Shown: positions 1 through 5,579 of the stretch, in pieces | How the letters are laid out: the number at the start of each line of letters is the position of its first letter | Numbering within the stretch: the first letter of the stretch is position 1 | Assembly (NCBI GenBank): GCA_016295225.1 | Contig: JAEDLP010000032.1 | Location: forward strand, 1-16,162 | Reading direction: 5' to 3' | From: Oscillospiraceae bacterium | Lineage (GTDB): Bacteria; Bacillota; Clostridia; Oscillospirales; Oscillospiraceae | DNA: 16,162 bases | Position numbers and translations under genes: made by a program | The notes under the pieces: model-generated | Databases searched by the model: none | What the model was told of the DNA's origin: nothing | What the model saw: only the letters and a program-made list of their open reading frames with translations

Positions 1-395
1 TAGGACACCGCCTGGAAGGTGTAGAAGGAGATGCCGATGGGCAGGGCGATGCTCACATCGGGGATGGCGTCCAGCCCGGAGATCTGCTTGAAGGTACCCA
101 CAAACAGGCCCGCGTACTTGAACACGCCCAGAGCGGCCAGGTTCAGAACGATGCCCACCACCAGCACAGCCTTCTTGCGGCCCTGGGAAGGCTGCCGGGC
201 CATGAGGACGCCGCAGAAGAAGTTCACCAGGATGGACCCCAGCATGATGAGGATGTAGATGGGCTCGCCATAGGCGTAGAACACCAGATTGGCCAGCAAG
301 AGGAAGAAGTTCCTGAACTTAAAGGGCAGGATGTGGCTGACCAGCAGCACCACCGTCAGAAACAGGAACAGGAAAGGCAGACTTGAAAAGACCAT
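1..395 (-). CDS. MBOAT/AlgI-type membrane O-acyltransferase, N-terminal part
   Basis: Partial gene: 131 residues are visible and the rest lies beyond base 1. The protein begins MVFSSLPFLFLFL and holds successive hydrophobic segments (about residues 5-20, 28-42, 45-63, 75-92). It then shows LPIGISFYTFQ at 118-128, a hallmark of the N-terminal half of AlgI/DltB-like MBOAT proteins. Family members move acyl groups, usually acetyl, across the membrane for transfer to exported polysaccharides or wall polymers. The catalytic His would lie downstream, outside the window. The ATG at 395 is the only reasonable start; CAGGAG ends 12 nt upstream, a rather long spacing. It is the last visible gene of a same-strand cluster with a DUF4358 lipoprotein and two SGNH proteins, which fits an extracellular O-acylation system. 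The substrate cannot be told from the sequence. Confidence 0.88.
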   Translation of the reverse strand, partial: MVFSSLPFLFLFLTVVLLVSHILPFKFRNFFLLLANLVFYAYGEPIYILIMLGSILVNFFCGVLMARQPSQGRKKAVLVVGIVLNLAALGVFKYAGLFVGTFKQISGLDAIPDVSIALPIGISFYTFQAVS

Positions 396-419
396 AAGAC
401 TTACATACTCCTGAGAATA

Positions 420-449
420 CTGCCGGGCGATCAAAGGATCACCCGGCAG
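420..449 (-). terminator. Intergenic hairpin, weak terminator or processing element
   Basis: A 13-bp stem with a 4-nt loop lies between the DUF4358 lipoprotein gene and the MBOAT gene. The arms are 420-432 and 437-449. On the minus-strand RNA every position pairs, one of them as G-U; on the plus strand the same position is a C/A mismatch, so the structure is meant to be read on the minus strand. No long U-run follows (TATTCTC), so it is probably a partial terminator or an mRNA-stabilising or processing hairpin that changes the ratio of lipoprotein to MBOAT expression. Confidence 0.6.
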
Positions 450-471
450 TGGGATTTACTCTTTTGGTGTC

Positions 472-1014
472 TCAGCCCACAGCGCTCTGGAAGGCGGAAA
501 CCATGGCGTCGTAGTGCTGGGTAAAGAACAGACCCACGTACACACCGTCGATCACCACATCGCAGTTCTCGGCCAGCTCCAGGCTGTCGGGATCATAGGA
601 CGCAGCCTGCTGAGCAATGGCATCCAGCTTGGCCTCCAGCTTGGCGGCCACGTCAGCGGCGGCAGCCTCGTCGGCGGCCTGGACCATGACCACTTCCTCG
701 GGGAAAGCCCCGCCGGTCATGGCGTTGAAGGCGGCGGCGCTCACCACCTGGGCAGCGTCGATGCCGTACACGCTGGACAGGTTCTCGGCGGGCACGTCGA
801 TGTAGTCGGTGATCCCGGCGTCGGACAGCATCTGGGCCTTCAGGGCCTCCAGATCAACGTCGGCGGCAGGCTCGGTCACCTCACCGCCGGCGGGTTCCTG
901 GGTCTCGGTCTGGGCAGGCTCGCTGGTGGTGTCCGGCTCCTGATCACCGCCGCCGCAGGCAGCCAGGGCCAGCAGCATGGTCAGAGCCATCAGCAAAGTC
1001 AAGAAACGTTTCAT
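472..1014 (-). CDS. DUF4358-family lipoprotein
   Basis: A 180-residue secreted lipoprotein. The start MKRFLTLLMALTMLLALAAC is a classical type II signal peptide with lipobox LAAC. A Gly/Asp/Glu/Thr/Pro-rich low-complexity linker follows, then a globular domain of about 125 residues resembling DUF4358 (pattern DYIDVPAENL, then YGID, PEEVVMV, and a C-terminal VVIDGVYVGLFF). The function of DUF4358 is not established; such lipoproteins occur beside MBOAT and SGNH genes in Clostridia, so an accessory role in surface acylation is an inference. Start choice: an in-frame ATG at 1026 directly abuts the GGAGG at 1027-1031 (spacing 0) and is unlikely to be used. The ATG at 1014 has 12-nt spacing and begins the signal peptide cleanly. 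It lies 37 bp downstream of the SGNH lipoprotein gene in the same operon. Confidence 0.85.
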   Translation of the reverse strand: MKRFLTLLMALTMLLALAACGGGDQEPDTTSEPAQTETQEPAGGEVTEPAADVDLEALKAQMLSDAGITDYIDVPAENLSSVYGIDAAQVVSAAAFNAMTGGAFPEEVVMVQAADEAAAADVAAKLEAKLDAIAQQAASYDPDSLELAENCDVVIDGVYVGLFFTQHYDAMVSAFQSAVG

Positions 1015-1051
1015 CTTTTCATTCATCCTCCATAAAAAATGTTCTGTCTAT

Positions 1052-1840
1052 TTACTTCAGCGCCTCTGGAACATGGGTCAGAAGGTAATCCGTCCACACC
1101 TCGCCGCCGTTGTAATTAAAGTGAATCCCCATGGCTTGGTCGCCGCTGTACTCGTCCCGCAGGAAGCCGTTCTCATCGGAGACCGCCTCGGCCACGTTTA
1201 CAAAGTACCATCCCCGCTCCCGGCAGATCTCCATCATCCTGGCGTTGAACGCGCCGATGGTCTCGTTGTTCAGGGACCCGTCCGCCCGGGGGCTGGATGC
1301 CGTCATGGGGGTGACCGACTCCACCAGGATGGCGGCCTGGGGCGATTTGGCGAGAATCTCATCGATTAATGTTACCAAATCCTGACACGCTCTGTCAACA
1401 CCTCCGGCGATACAATTCATCCCCAGCATGACATAAACCTTGTTGGCCCCGCTGGCGGCCACGCCGTCCTCCACCCGGGGATGCTGGCCGGAGCCCTTGG
1501 GGTATTCCGGCAGCCGCTCGTCGCCGGCGGCGTAGGCCATGGCGTTCTGCTGGCTCAGGCTCACCGAGCAGAAGAAGGCGGGGCTTCCCAGGCGGCCGGA
1601 GCCGCTGTTGTACATCTCCAGCATCACCGAGACCGAGTCTCCCACAAAGGCCGCGTCCTGGAACCAGTCGGCGGAGACCGCCTCGCTCTCAGGCACCAGG
1701 GGGTCGAAGTCCGTTTCCTCTTCGTCTGTCTGTGCGTTTTCTCCTTGCTGGCCTGTCTGCTCTGTTTGCTGGGGCTGGCCGCAGGCGCACAGGGTAAGCA
1801 GGAGCAGCAGGGAAAGGCTCCATACGATCCATCGTTTCAT
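1052..1840 (-). CDS. SGNH/GDSL-like lipoprotein (surface polymer esterase or acyltransferase candidate)
   Basis: 262 residues. Signal peptide II with lipobox LCAC (Cys20), a Gln/Glu/Thr linker to about residue 50, then an SGNH-type domain from about 60 to the end. Block I is FVGDSVS with nucleophile candidate Ser69. Block III reads LGMNC (Asn142 kept, the usual following Asp replaced by Cys143). Block V reads MGIHF with His240, but the Asp usually three residues before the His is Met237. It is clearly a paralogue of the C-terminal domain of the next gene upstream (1942-3375), sharing LPEYPKGSGQ and SVTPMTA.SPRA segments. Start: the ATG at 1840 has AGGAG 8 nt upstream and begins the lipoprotein signal; an ATG at 1888 has no such support. 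By analogy with PatB/AlgX-type partners of MBOAT proteins it may transfer or remove acetyl groups outside the cell; this is inferred. Confidence 0.82.
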   Translation of the reverse strand: MKRWIVWSLSLLLLLTLCACGQPQQTEQTGQQGENAQTDEEETDFDPLVPESEAVSADWFQDAAFVGDSVSVMLEMYNSGSGRLGSPAFFCSVSLSQQNAMAYAAGDERLPEYPKGSGQHPRVEDGVAASGANKVYVMLGMNCIAGGVDRACQDLVTLIDEILAKSPQAAILVESVTPMTASSPRADGSLNNETIGAFNARMMEICRERGWYFVNVAEAVSDENGFLRDEYSGDQAMGIHFNYNGGEVWTDYLLTHVPEALK

Positions 1841-1941
1841 AAAAGGGTCTCCTCTCCAATGGTACAGATACCTTATCCTACCGTCCAATTCTATAAAAAT
1901 CCTAAAGATTTTCTTATCTTTTTCTGAAATATTTCTCTCTG

Positions 1942-3375
1942 TTACAGCAGATCCTCCGGGATGTGCCAGAGCAGGTAGTCCACCCAGACCTTGGCTCCGT
2001 CGTAGGTAAAGTGCATCCCCATGGAGGACTTGTCGCTGCAGTAGTCCGGGATGAGTCCACCGTCCTCACCCTTGAACTTCTCCGACACATTCAGGTAGTA
2101 CCACCGGTTCTTCTGGCAGATCTCCTGCATCTTCTGGTTGAAGGCGTTGATGGTGTCGTTGTTGAGGGTGGCGTTGGCCCGGGGGCTGTCCGCGGTCATG
2201 GGGGTCACCGACTGGACCACGATCTGCACCTCAGGGTTCCGGGTCAGGATATTGTTGATGATGGTCACATAGTCGCTGGAGGCCTTGTCCACGCCGTAGG
2301 CGATGTTATCCATGCCCAGCATGATGTAGACCACTTCTGCGCCGGTGGCGGCCACGCTGTCCTGGATGGGGGGCTTCTGGCCGGAGCCCTTGGGATACTC
2401 AGGCAGGATCTTGCCCGTGAGCATGTTGGTGGGGCTCATGCTGCCGGCGCAGAGGAACTTGGCCTTGCCCAGAGCGCCGGTGGCGGTGCAGTAGCTCTCC
2501 AGGGTCATGGAGATGGAGTCGCCGATGAAGACCGTCTTGTCAAAGAAGCTGACGGGACCGGGCTCCGCCGAGGCGGGGACCAGGGCAGTAAAGGGAATAT
2601 CGGTATAGTTCTTGTAGAGCTCGTCGTAAGCGCCGGCGGTCAGATCCACCAGATCCACACCCTCGGGGATTTCGGTCTTCGCCGCCATCATAATGCGGTA
2701 GATCACCGCCGCGCACTCCTGGCGGCTCATGTTCTCGGCGGGATAGAAGAATCCGTTGTCATAGCCGTTGACCACGCCGGAGATCTGGCAGGCGGTGACG
2801 CCGCTGCGGGCGTAGGAGGCAATGTACAGGGAGTCCTTGAACTGCTTGGGCTCCTTCACCTGGATCAGCTCCAGCTTTTCCATGGCGGCGAAGCGGGCCA
2901 CGATGGTGCACACCTGCTCCCGGGTCAGCAGATCGTCGGGGGCGAAGTGGGTCTCGTCCACGCCGGAGGCCAGGCCCATCTCATAGGCCCAGCAGACCGC
3001 GTCATAGTATTTGGAGTCCTTGGTCACATCCTCGAAGTCGGGAACCTGGACGTCCTTTTCGGGCTGGATCTTGTCCCGCTTTTTGAAGGGACCGGAATCC
3101 ATGCTATAGAGGTAAAGGACCAGGTTGCCGCGGGTCTCCTCCACAGTGGGTTCGAACTTTTCCGCGTCTGGCAGGACCTTGGCCTTGCTGAGCTCTGTGA
3201 TGTACTGGTAGCTCCACATGTTCTCGTTCACGTCGAGGTAGGGGTTGACCCACTCTTTATTGTTTTCTATAGCGGTCCGGATCAGGGAGACCCCGGAGAA
3301 CAGGATCATAAACACCAGGAACCAGAGGACCGTCAGCTTGATGGAAACAGCATGCTTCGCTCGTTTCACACGCAT
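1942..3375 (-). CDS. Membrane-anchored three-SLH-domain protein with C-terminal SGNH-like domain
   Basis: About 477 residues (numbering here counts an alternative GTG start at 3378 as residue 1). A short basic tail and one transmembrane anchor (about 13-36) are followed by three S-layer-homology repeats (about 47-105, 112-170, 178-233; the TREQ and SRQE motifs are visible in repeats 2 and 3). A spacer leads to an SGNH-type domain from about 278 to 478. Block I is FIGDSIS (Ser288). Block III is LGMDN, with Asp357-Asn358 where Asn-Asp is usual. Block V is MGMHF (His456, with Met453 at the usual Asp position). SLH repeats normally bind pyruvylated secondary wall polymer, so the enzyme-like domain would be held against that polymer. 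Exact start is uncertain: ATG 3375, GTG 3378, or GTG 3369, the last having AAGGG at about 8 nt. First gene of the surface operon, behind a good promoter. Confidence 0.85.
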   Translation of the reverse strand: MRVKRAKHAVSIKLTVLWFLVFMILFSGVSLIRTAIENNKEWVNPYLDVNENMWSYQYITELSKAKVLPDAEKFEPTVEETRGNLVLYLYSMDSGPFKKRDKIQPEKDVQVPDFEDVTKDSKYYDAVCWAYEMGLASGVDETHFAPDDLLTREQVCTIVARFAAMEKLELIQVKEPKQFKDSLYIASYARSGVTACQISGVVNGYDNGFFYPAENMSRQECAAVIYRIMMAAKTEIPEGVDLVDLTAGAYDELYKNYTDIPFTALVPASAEPGPVSFFDKTVFIGDSISMTLESYCTATGALGKAKFLCAGSMSPTNMLTGKILPEYPKGSGQKPPIQDSVAATGAEVVYIMLGMDNIAYGVDKASSDYVTIINNILTRNPEVQIVVQSVTPMTADSPRANATLNNDTINAFNQKMQEICQKNRWYYLNVSEKFKGEDGGLIPDYCSDKSSMGMHFTYDGAKVWVDYLLWHIPEDLL

Positions 3376-3420
3376 CACCCTTCGTCAAAATCCTCCCCGA
3401 AAAATGCGCATGGAGAGGTT

Positions 3421-3449
3421 TATATATTGTACGGGATTCTCTGCATCAA
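3421..3449 (-). promoter_or_regulatory. Sigma-A-type promoter of the surface operon
   Basis: On the minus strand, -35 TTGATG (3449-3444), a 17-bp spacer, and -10 TATATA (3426-3421). Predicted transcription starts near 3414, giving a roughly 40-nt leader before the SLH-SGNH gene. This is from sequence alone. Confidence 0.6.
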
Positions 3450-3515
3450 AAGTGCACCAAAAAGCCCCTGTTTTCGTGATTTTCCACCGCTATCCGCCCA
3501 TCCTCTTTTCTTTTC

Positions 3516-3560
3516 GCGGAACCCGGAGAACCCGGGGTGCGAAATTGCGCCCGGTTCCGC
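3516..3560. repeat. GC-rich two-tier inverted repeat between divergent promoters
   Basis: The outer arms GCGGAACC (3516-3523) and GGTTCCGC (3553-3560) are perfect complements. An inner stem GGGTGC (3535-3540) / GCGCCC (3547-3552) encloses the loop GAAATT, with one G-U pair. It lies upstream of both the minus-strand surface-operon promoter and the plus-strand murI promoter, so neither predicted transcript contains it. It could be a DNA-level operator or part of an unmapped transcript. No T-run supports a terminator. Confidence 0.45.
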
Positions 3561-3601
3561 CAAACTTCCCCAAAAATCCAGTGGCGCGGGGGCGGAAATG
3601 G

Positions 3602-3610
3602 TGGTATACT
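3602..3610 (+). promoter_or_regulatory. Extended -10 promoter of murI
   Basis: The motif TGG-TATACT forms an extended -10 (TGnTATAAT type). No good -35 is present 17 bp upstream, as is common with extended -10 promoters. Transcription would begin near 3617, about 30 nt before the murI start codon. Confidence 0.55.
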
Positions 3611-3646
3611 ATTCCTTGATTTTGGAACCTGAGAGGAGGAATGGAC

Positions 3647-4420
3647 ATGGACAAGCGGGAGGCGCCCATCGGCGTGTTTGACTCCGGCCTGGGGGGCGTC
3701 AGCGTGCTGCGGGCCTGCGCGGCTCTGCTGCCCCGGGAGGACTTCCTCTTTTTCGGCGACTCGGCCAACGCCCCCTATGGGGAGAAGCCCCTGGACCAGG
3801 TCCGGGACCTGACTCTCCGGGCGGCGGCGGGGCTGGTGGAGCGGGGGGTCAAGGCCATCGTGGTGGCCTGCAACACCGCCACCAGCGCGGCCATCACCCT
3901 CCTGCGGGAGAAGTACCCGGACACGCCGGTCATCGGCATCGAGCCGGCGGTGAAGCCCGCCGCCCAGGCGGACAACAGCTCCTCGGTGATCGTCATGGCC
4001 ACCCCCCTGACCATTCAGGAGGACAAGTACCAGAAGCTGGCCGCCGCCTTCTGCGACCAGGCCAACGTGATCTCCCTGCCCTGCAAGGGGCTGGCGGAGC
4101 TGGTGGAGCAGGGGTGTTTCGACGGGCCGGAGCTGGACCGCTACCTCCAGGCCCTCTTTCTCCCCTTCCGCCACTGCAGCGTGGAGTATATCGTCCTGGG
4201 CTGCACCCACTACCCCTTCGTGCGGTCGGCCATCCGAAAAAATTTTGGCCGCCCCGTGGCCATCATCGACGGCAGCGACGGCACCGCCCGGCAGCTCAGG
4301 CGGCAGCTGGAGGCCAAGGGCCTGCTGAGAACCGGAACGGAACCCGGCAAGGTCACCTTTCTGAACAGCGATCCCAGCAAGATCCCCATGAGCCGGGCTC
4401 TGTTTGACATGGAATATTAA
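3647..4420 (+). CDS. murI: Glutamate racemase
   Basis: 257 residues, the normal length for MurI/RacE. It interconverts L- and D-glutamate in the cytoplasm and supplies D-Glu for peptidoglycan precursors. The family signatures are all present: IGVFDSGLGG near the N terminus, FFGDSANAPYGEK, the first catalytic Cys in VVACNTATS, and the second in LGCTHYPF. The cofactor-independent two-Cys mechanism is known for the family. Start choice: two in-frame ATGs sit at 3641 and 3647. The AGGAGG at 3634-3639 is only 1 nt from the first but 7 nt from the second, so 3647 is preferred. It has its own extended -10 promoter and ends at a strong hairpin terminator, so it is probably monocistronic. It is divergent from the surface-polymer operon and convergent with a C39-type peptidase gene, both also tied to the envelope. 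Confidence 0.96.
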   Translation: MDKREAPIGVFDSGLGGVSVLRACAALLPREDFLFFGDSANAPYGEKPLDQVRDLTLRAAAGLVERGVKAIVVACNTATSAAITLLREKYPDTPVIGIEPAVKPAAQADNSSSVIVMATPLTIQEDKYQKLAAAFCDQANVISLPCKGLAELVEQGCFDGPELDRYLQALFLPFRHCSVEYIVLGCTHYPFVRSAIRKNFGRPVAIIDGSDGTARQLRRQLEAKGLLRTGTEPGKVTFLNSDPSKIPMSRALFDMEY

Positions 4421-4424
4421 GAGA

Positions 4425-4450
4425 AAAAGCGCGCCGTCGGCGCGCTTTTC
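4425..4450. terminator. Bidirectional intrinsic terminator between murI and the C39 peptidase gene
   Basis: The arms AAAAGCGCGCC (4425-4435) and GGCGCGCTTTT (4439-4449) are perfect complements around a 3-nt loop. T-runs occur on both strands, so it can end murI transcripts (plus) and the peptidase transcripts (minus). Confidence 0.88.
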
Positions 4451-4493
4451 CCATTCACTCCCGGATGCTGCGGTATCGCCGGCCCTACAGCCG

Positions 4494-4718
4494 TTACAGC
4501 AGCCCCAGACGTCCCAGGACGGCGGTCAGCTCGTCCCGCTTCACCAGAGCCTCGGGGCCTGTGCCGTCGGTGGCCTCCCGGTCGACAGCCTTCCGCCACC
4601 AGCCCTCCTCCCGGCTCCAGGCGGGCTCCGCCAGGGTGCGGGCGTGGCGCTGGGCCTTCCGCAGCAGCTCATAGGCCTCCTGATCGCTCAGGGCCGCGAT
4701 GATTTCCGTTCCCTTCAT
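4494..4718 (-). other. Possible internally initiated C-terminal product of the C39-type peptidase gene (74 aa)
   Basis: Inside the peptidase gene, at the domain boundary, AAGGAGG (4730-4724) stands 5 nt before an in-frame ATG (4718), codon 182. Translation from there would give a free copy of the C-terminal module starting MKGTEIIAALSD. Some clostridial phage endolysins (CD27L and CTP1L types) are known to make such secondary products, which assemble with the full-length enzyme. The site could also be a chance effect of encoding Glu-Lys-Glu-Glu in the linker. Confidence 0.45.
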
Positions 4719-5261
4719 GGTCTCCTCCTTTTCCGGTTTTTCGATGATCCAATAGTACTTGACCTGGGTCTTGAACAGGTCGTAGTCCCCACGGGTCCGG
4801 GCCGGCCTGGTGGAGGCCGGGTCGTTGATGAACACAGTGCGGCCCGAAATCCCCCAGACCAGCACATAGTGCCCGGAACTGGTCCAGTTCCCCTTTCCCA
4901 TGCAGGCGATGACCAGGCAGCCCCGGTCCAACGCTTCCTCTGCCTGGTGGTGAAGGGGACTTTTGGCGTTGCCGTAGAGGCTTGTCCCGTTGAGCCGGGT
5001 GACGGTCAGGCCGTACCGGGCCCCGGCAGGGCCAAAGTACCCGTAATAGGTCCCGCTGTGGGGAGCCTTGTACCCGTGCCGCATCGCCCAGGCACACTCG
5101 GTTTCAGGGGTGACGGAGGGGTCCGCCCAGGTGGCCAGGACCATGGCCATGGCGGTGGGGCCGCAGCCCGAGGCGGCGATGGTGGTCTTCTCCCCCGCCG
5201 CAGAGTAGTCCAGACTCCCCCACCGGGGGTCGGTCTGGAGATAGGATACCGGCTGGGTCAT
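4494..5261 (-). CDS. C39-type cysteine peptidase with endolysin-like C-terminal module
   Basis: 255 residues. The N-terminal part (about 5-175) is a papain-fold peptidase of the C39/C39_2 type: YLQTDPRWG, then SGCGPTAMAM with catalytic Cys33, GHYVLVWGI with His131, and NDPAS with Asp147. A Lys/Glu-rich linker (about 174-181) leads to a 70-residue C-terminal module with GWWRKAVDREATDGTGP and KRDELTAVLGRLGLL. That layout resembles C-terminal modules of clostridial phage and cell-wall lysins. No signal peptide is visible, so export would need a holin-like or other route, or the enzyme acts inside. Start: the ATG at 5261 has AGGAGGGG about 7 nt upstream and overlaps the stop of a 25-codon ORF as ATGA. 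A longer in-frame reading back to 5519 lacks peptidase-like sequence and is rejected. No other phage gene is nearby. The substrate (peptide bond in wall or protein) is unknown. Confidence 0.8.
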   Translation of the reverse strand: MTQPVSYLQTDPRWGSLDYSAAGEKTTIAASGCGPTAMAMVLATWADPSVTPETECAWAMRHGYKAPHSGTYYGYFGPAGARYGLTVTRLNGTSLYGNAKSPLHHQAEEALDRGCLVIACMGKGNWTSSGHYVLVWGISGRTVFINDPASTRPARTRGDYDLFKTQVKYYWIIEKPEKEETMKGTEIIAALSDQEAYELLRKAQRHARTLAEPAWSREEGWWRKAVDREATDGTGPEALVKRDELTAVLGRLGLL

Positions 5262-5335
5262 CCCTCGTCCCCTCCTTCCCTGGCACGTCTGGTGAAGAAG
5301 CAGGGGATGCCGGCCCCTTTCAAAAGCTGTTTCAT
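5258..5335 (-). CDS. 25-aa small ORF translationally coupled to the C39-type peptidase
   Basis: A short frame beginning MKQLLKGAGIPCFF and ending with a Gly/Glu/Asp-rich tail. It has its own ribosome site (AAAGGAG, 8 nt before the ATG at 5335), and its stop TGA overlaps the peptidase start as ATGA (5261-5258). It is basic at the front, acidic at the end, and has no membrane segment. The peptidase's own ribosome site lies inside this frame. It may be a real small protein or a leader that couples translation. I do not recognise a family. No convincing sigma-A promoter was found upstream on this strand (5336-5460). Confidence 0.5.
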   Translation of the reverse strand: MKQLLKGAGIPCFFTRRAREGGDEG

Positions 5336-5497
5336 GGCATCTTCTCCTTTCTGAATATGCTTTCATAAATAGGAGAAAACGACGGATTTCGTGCACGCAA
5401 ACGTACACGTCTGTCGGGGATTTTTCATATTGCTGGAAACTTTTGGGGACTGGCCCCTCTTTTTTTACATTTTCGCCAACATGACGAACCATTTCTC

Positions 5498-5526
5498 TTG
5501 ACGCACAGGGGATTCTCATGTAAGAT
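5498..5526 (+). promoter_or_regulatory. Sigma-A-type promoter of the plus-strand MFS gene
   Basis: -35 TTGACG (5498-5503), an exact 17-bp spacer, and -10 TAAGAT (5521-5526). Transcription should start near 5533, so the upstream ATG at 5529 cannot be the translation start. This supports the GTG at 5580. Confidence 0.75.
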
Positions 5527-5579
5527 GAATGTTAAGTTTCATACAGACAAAGAAAAACTTTGGAAAGGAGGCGTCCGCT

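Noticed and set aside
1895..1920. AT-rich AAAATC/GATTTT hairpin between the two SGNH genes (minus strand)
   Set aside because: A 6-bp A/T-rich stem is too weak for an intrinsic terminator, and the genes look operonic.
1963..3681. Long plus-strand open frame (over 500 codons) opposite the SLH-SGNH gene
   Set aside because: Its translation is a low-complexity Gly/His/Val/Leu-rich antisense shadow with no family motif, while the opposite strand has clear SLH and SGNH domains.
5390..5410. Two near-palindromic octamers (CGTGCACG and CGTACACG) upstream of the small ORF
   Set aside because: Short and imperfectly matched; too little to call an operator without conservation data.
5445..5467. Plus-strand GGGG-ACTGG-CCCC hairpin followed by a T-run, terminator-like
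   Set aside because: The stem is only 4 bp, and no plus-strand gene ends nearby; murI already has a strong terminator at 4425-4450.
4494..5519. Extended N terminus for the C39-type peptidase (in-frame ATG at 5519)
   Set aside because: The extra residues lack peptidase or signal-peptide character, overlap the divergent MFS promoter, and the ATG at 5261 has a much better ribosome site.
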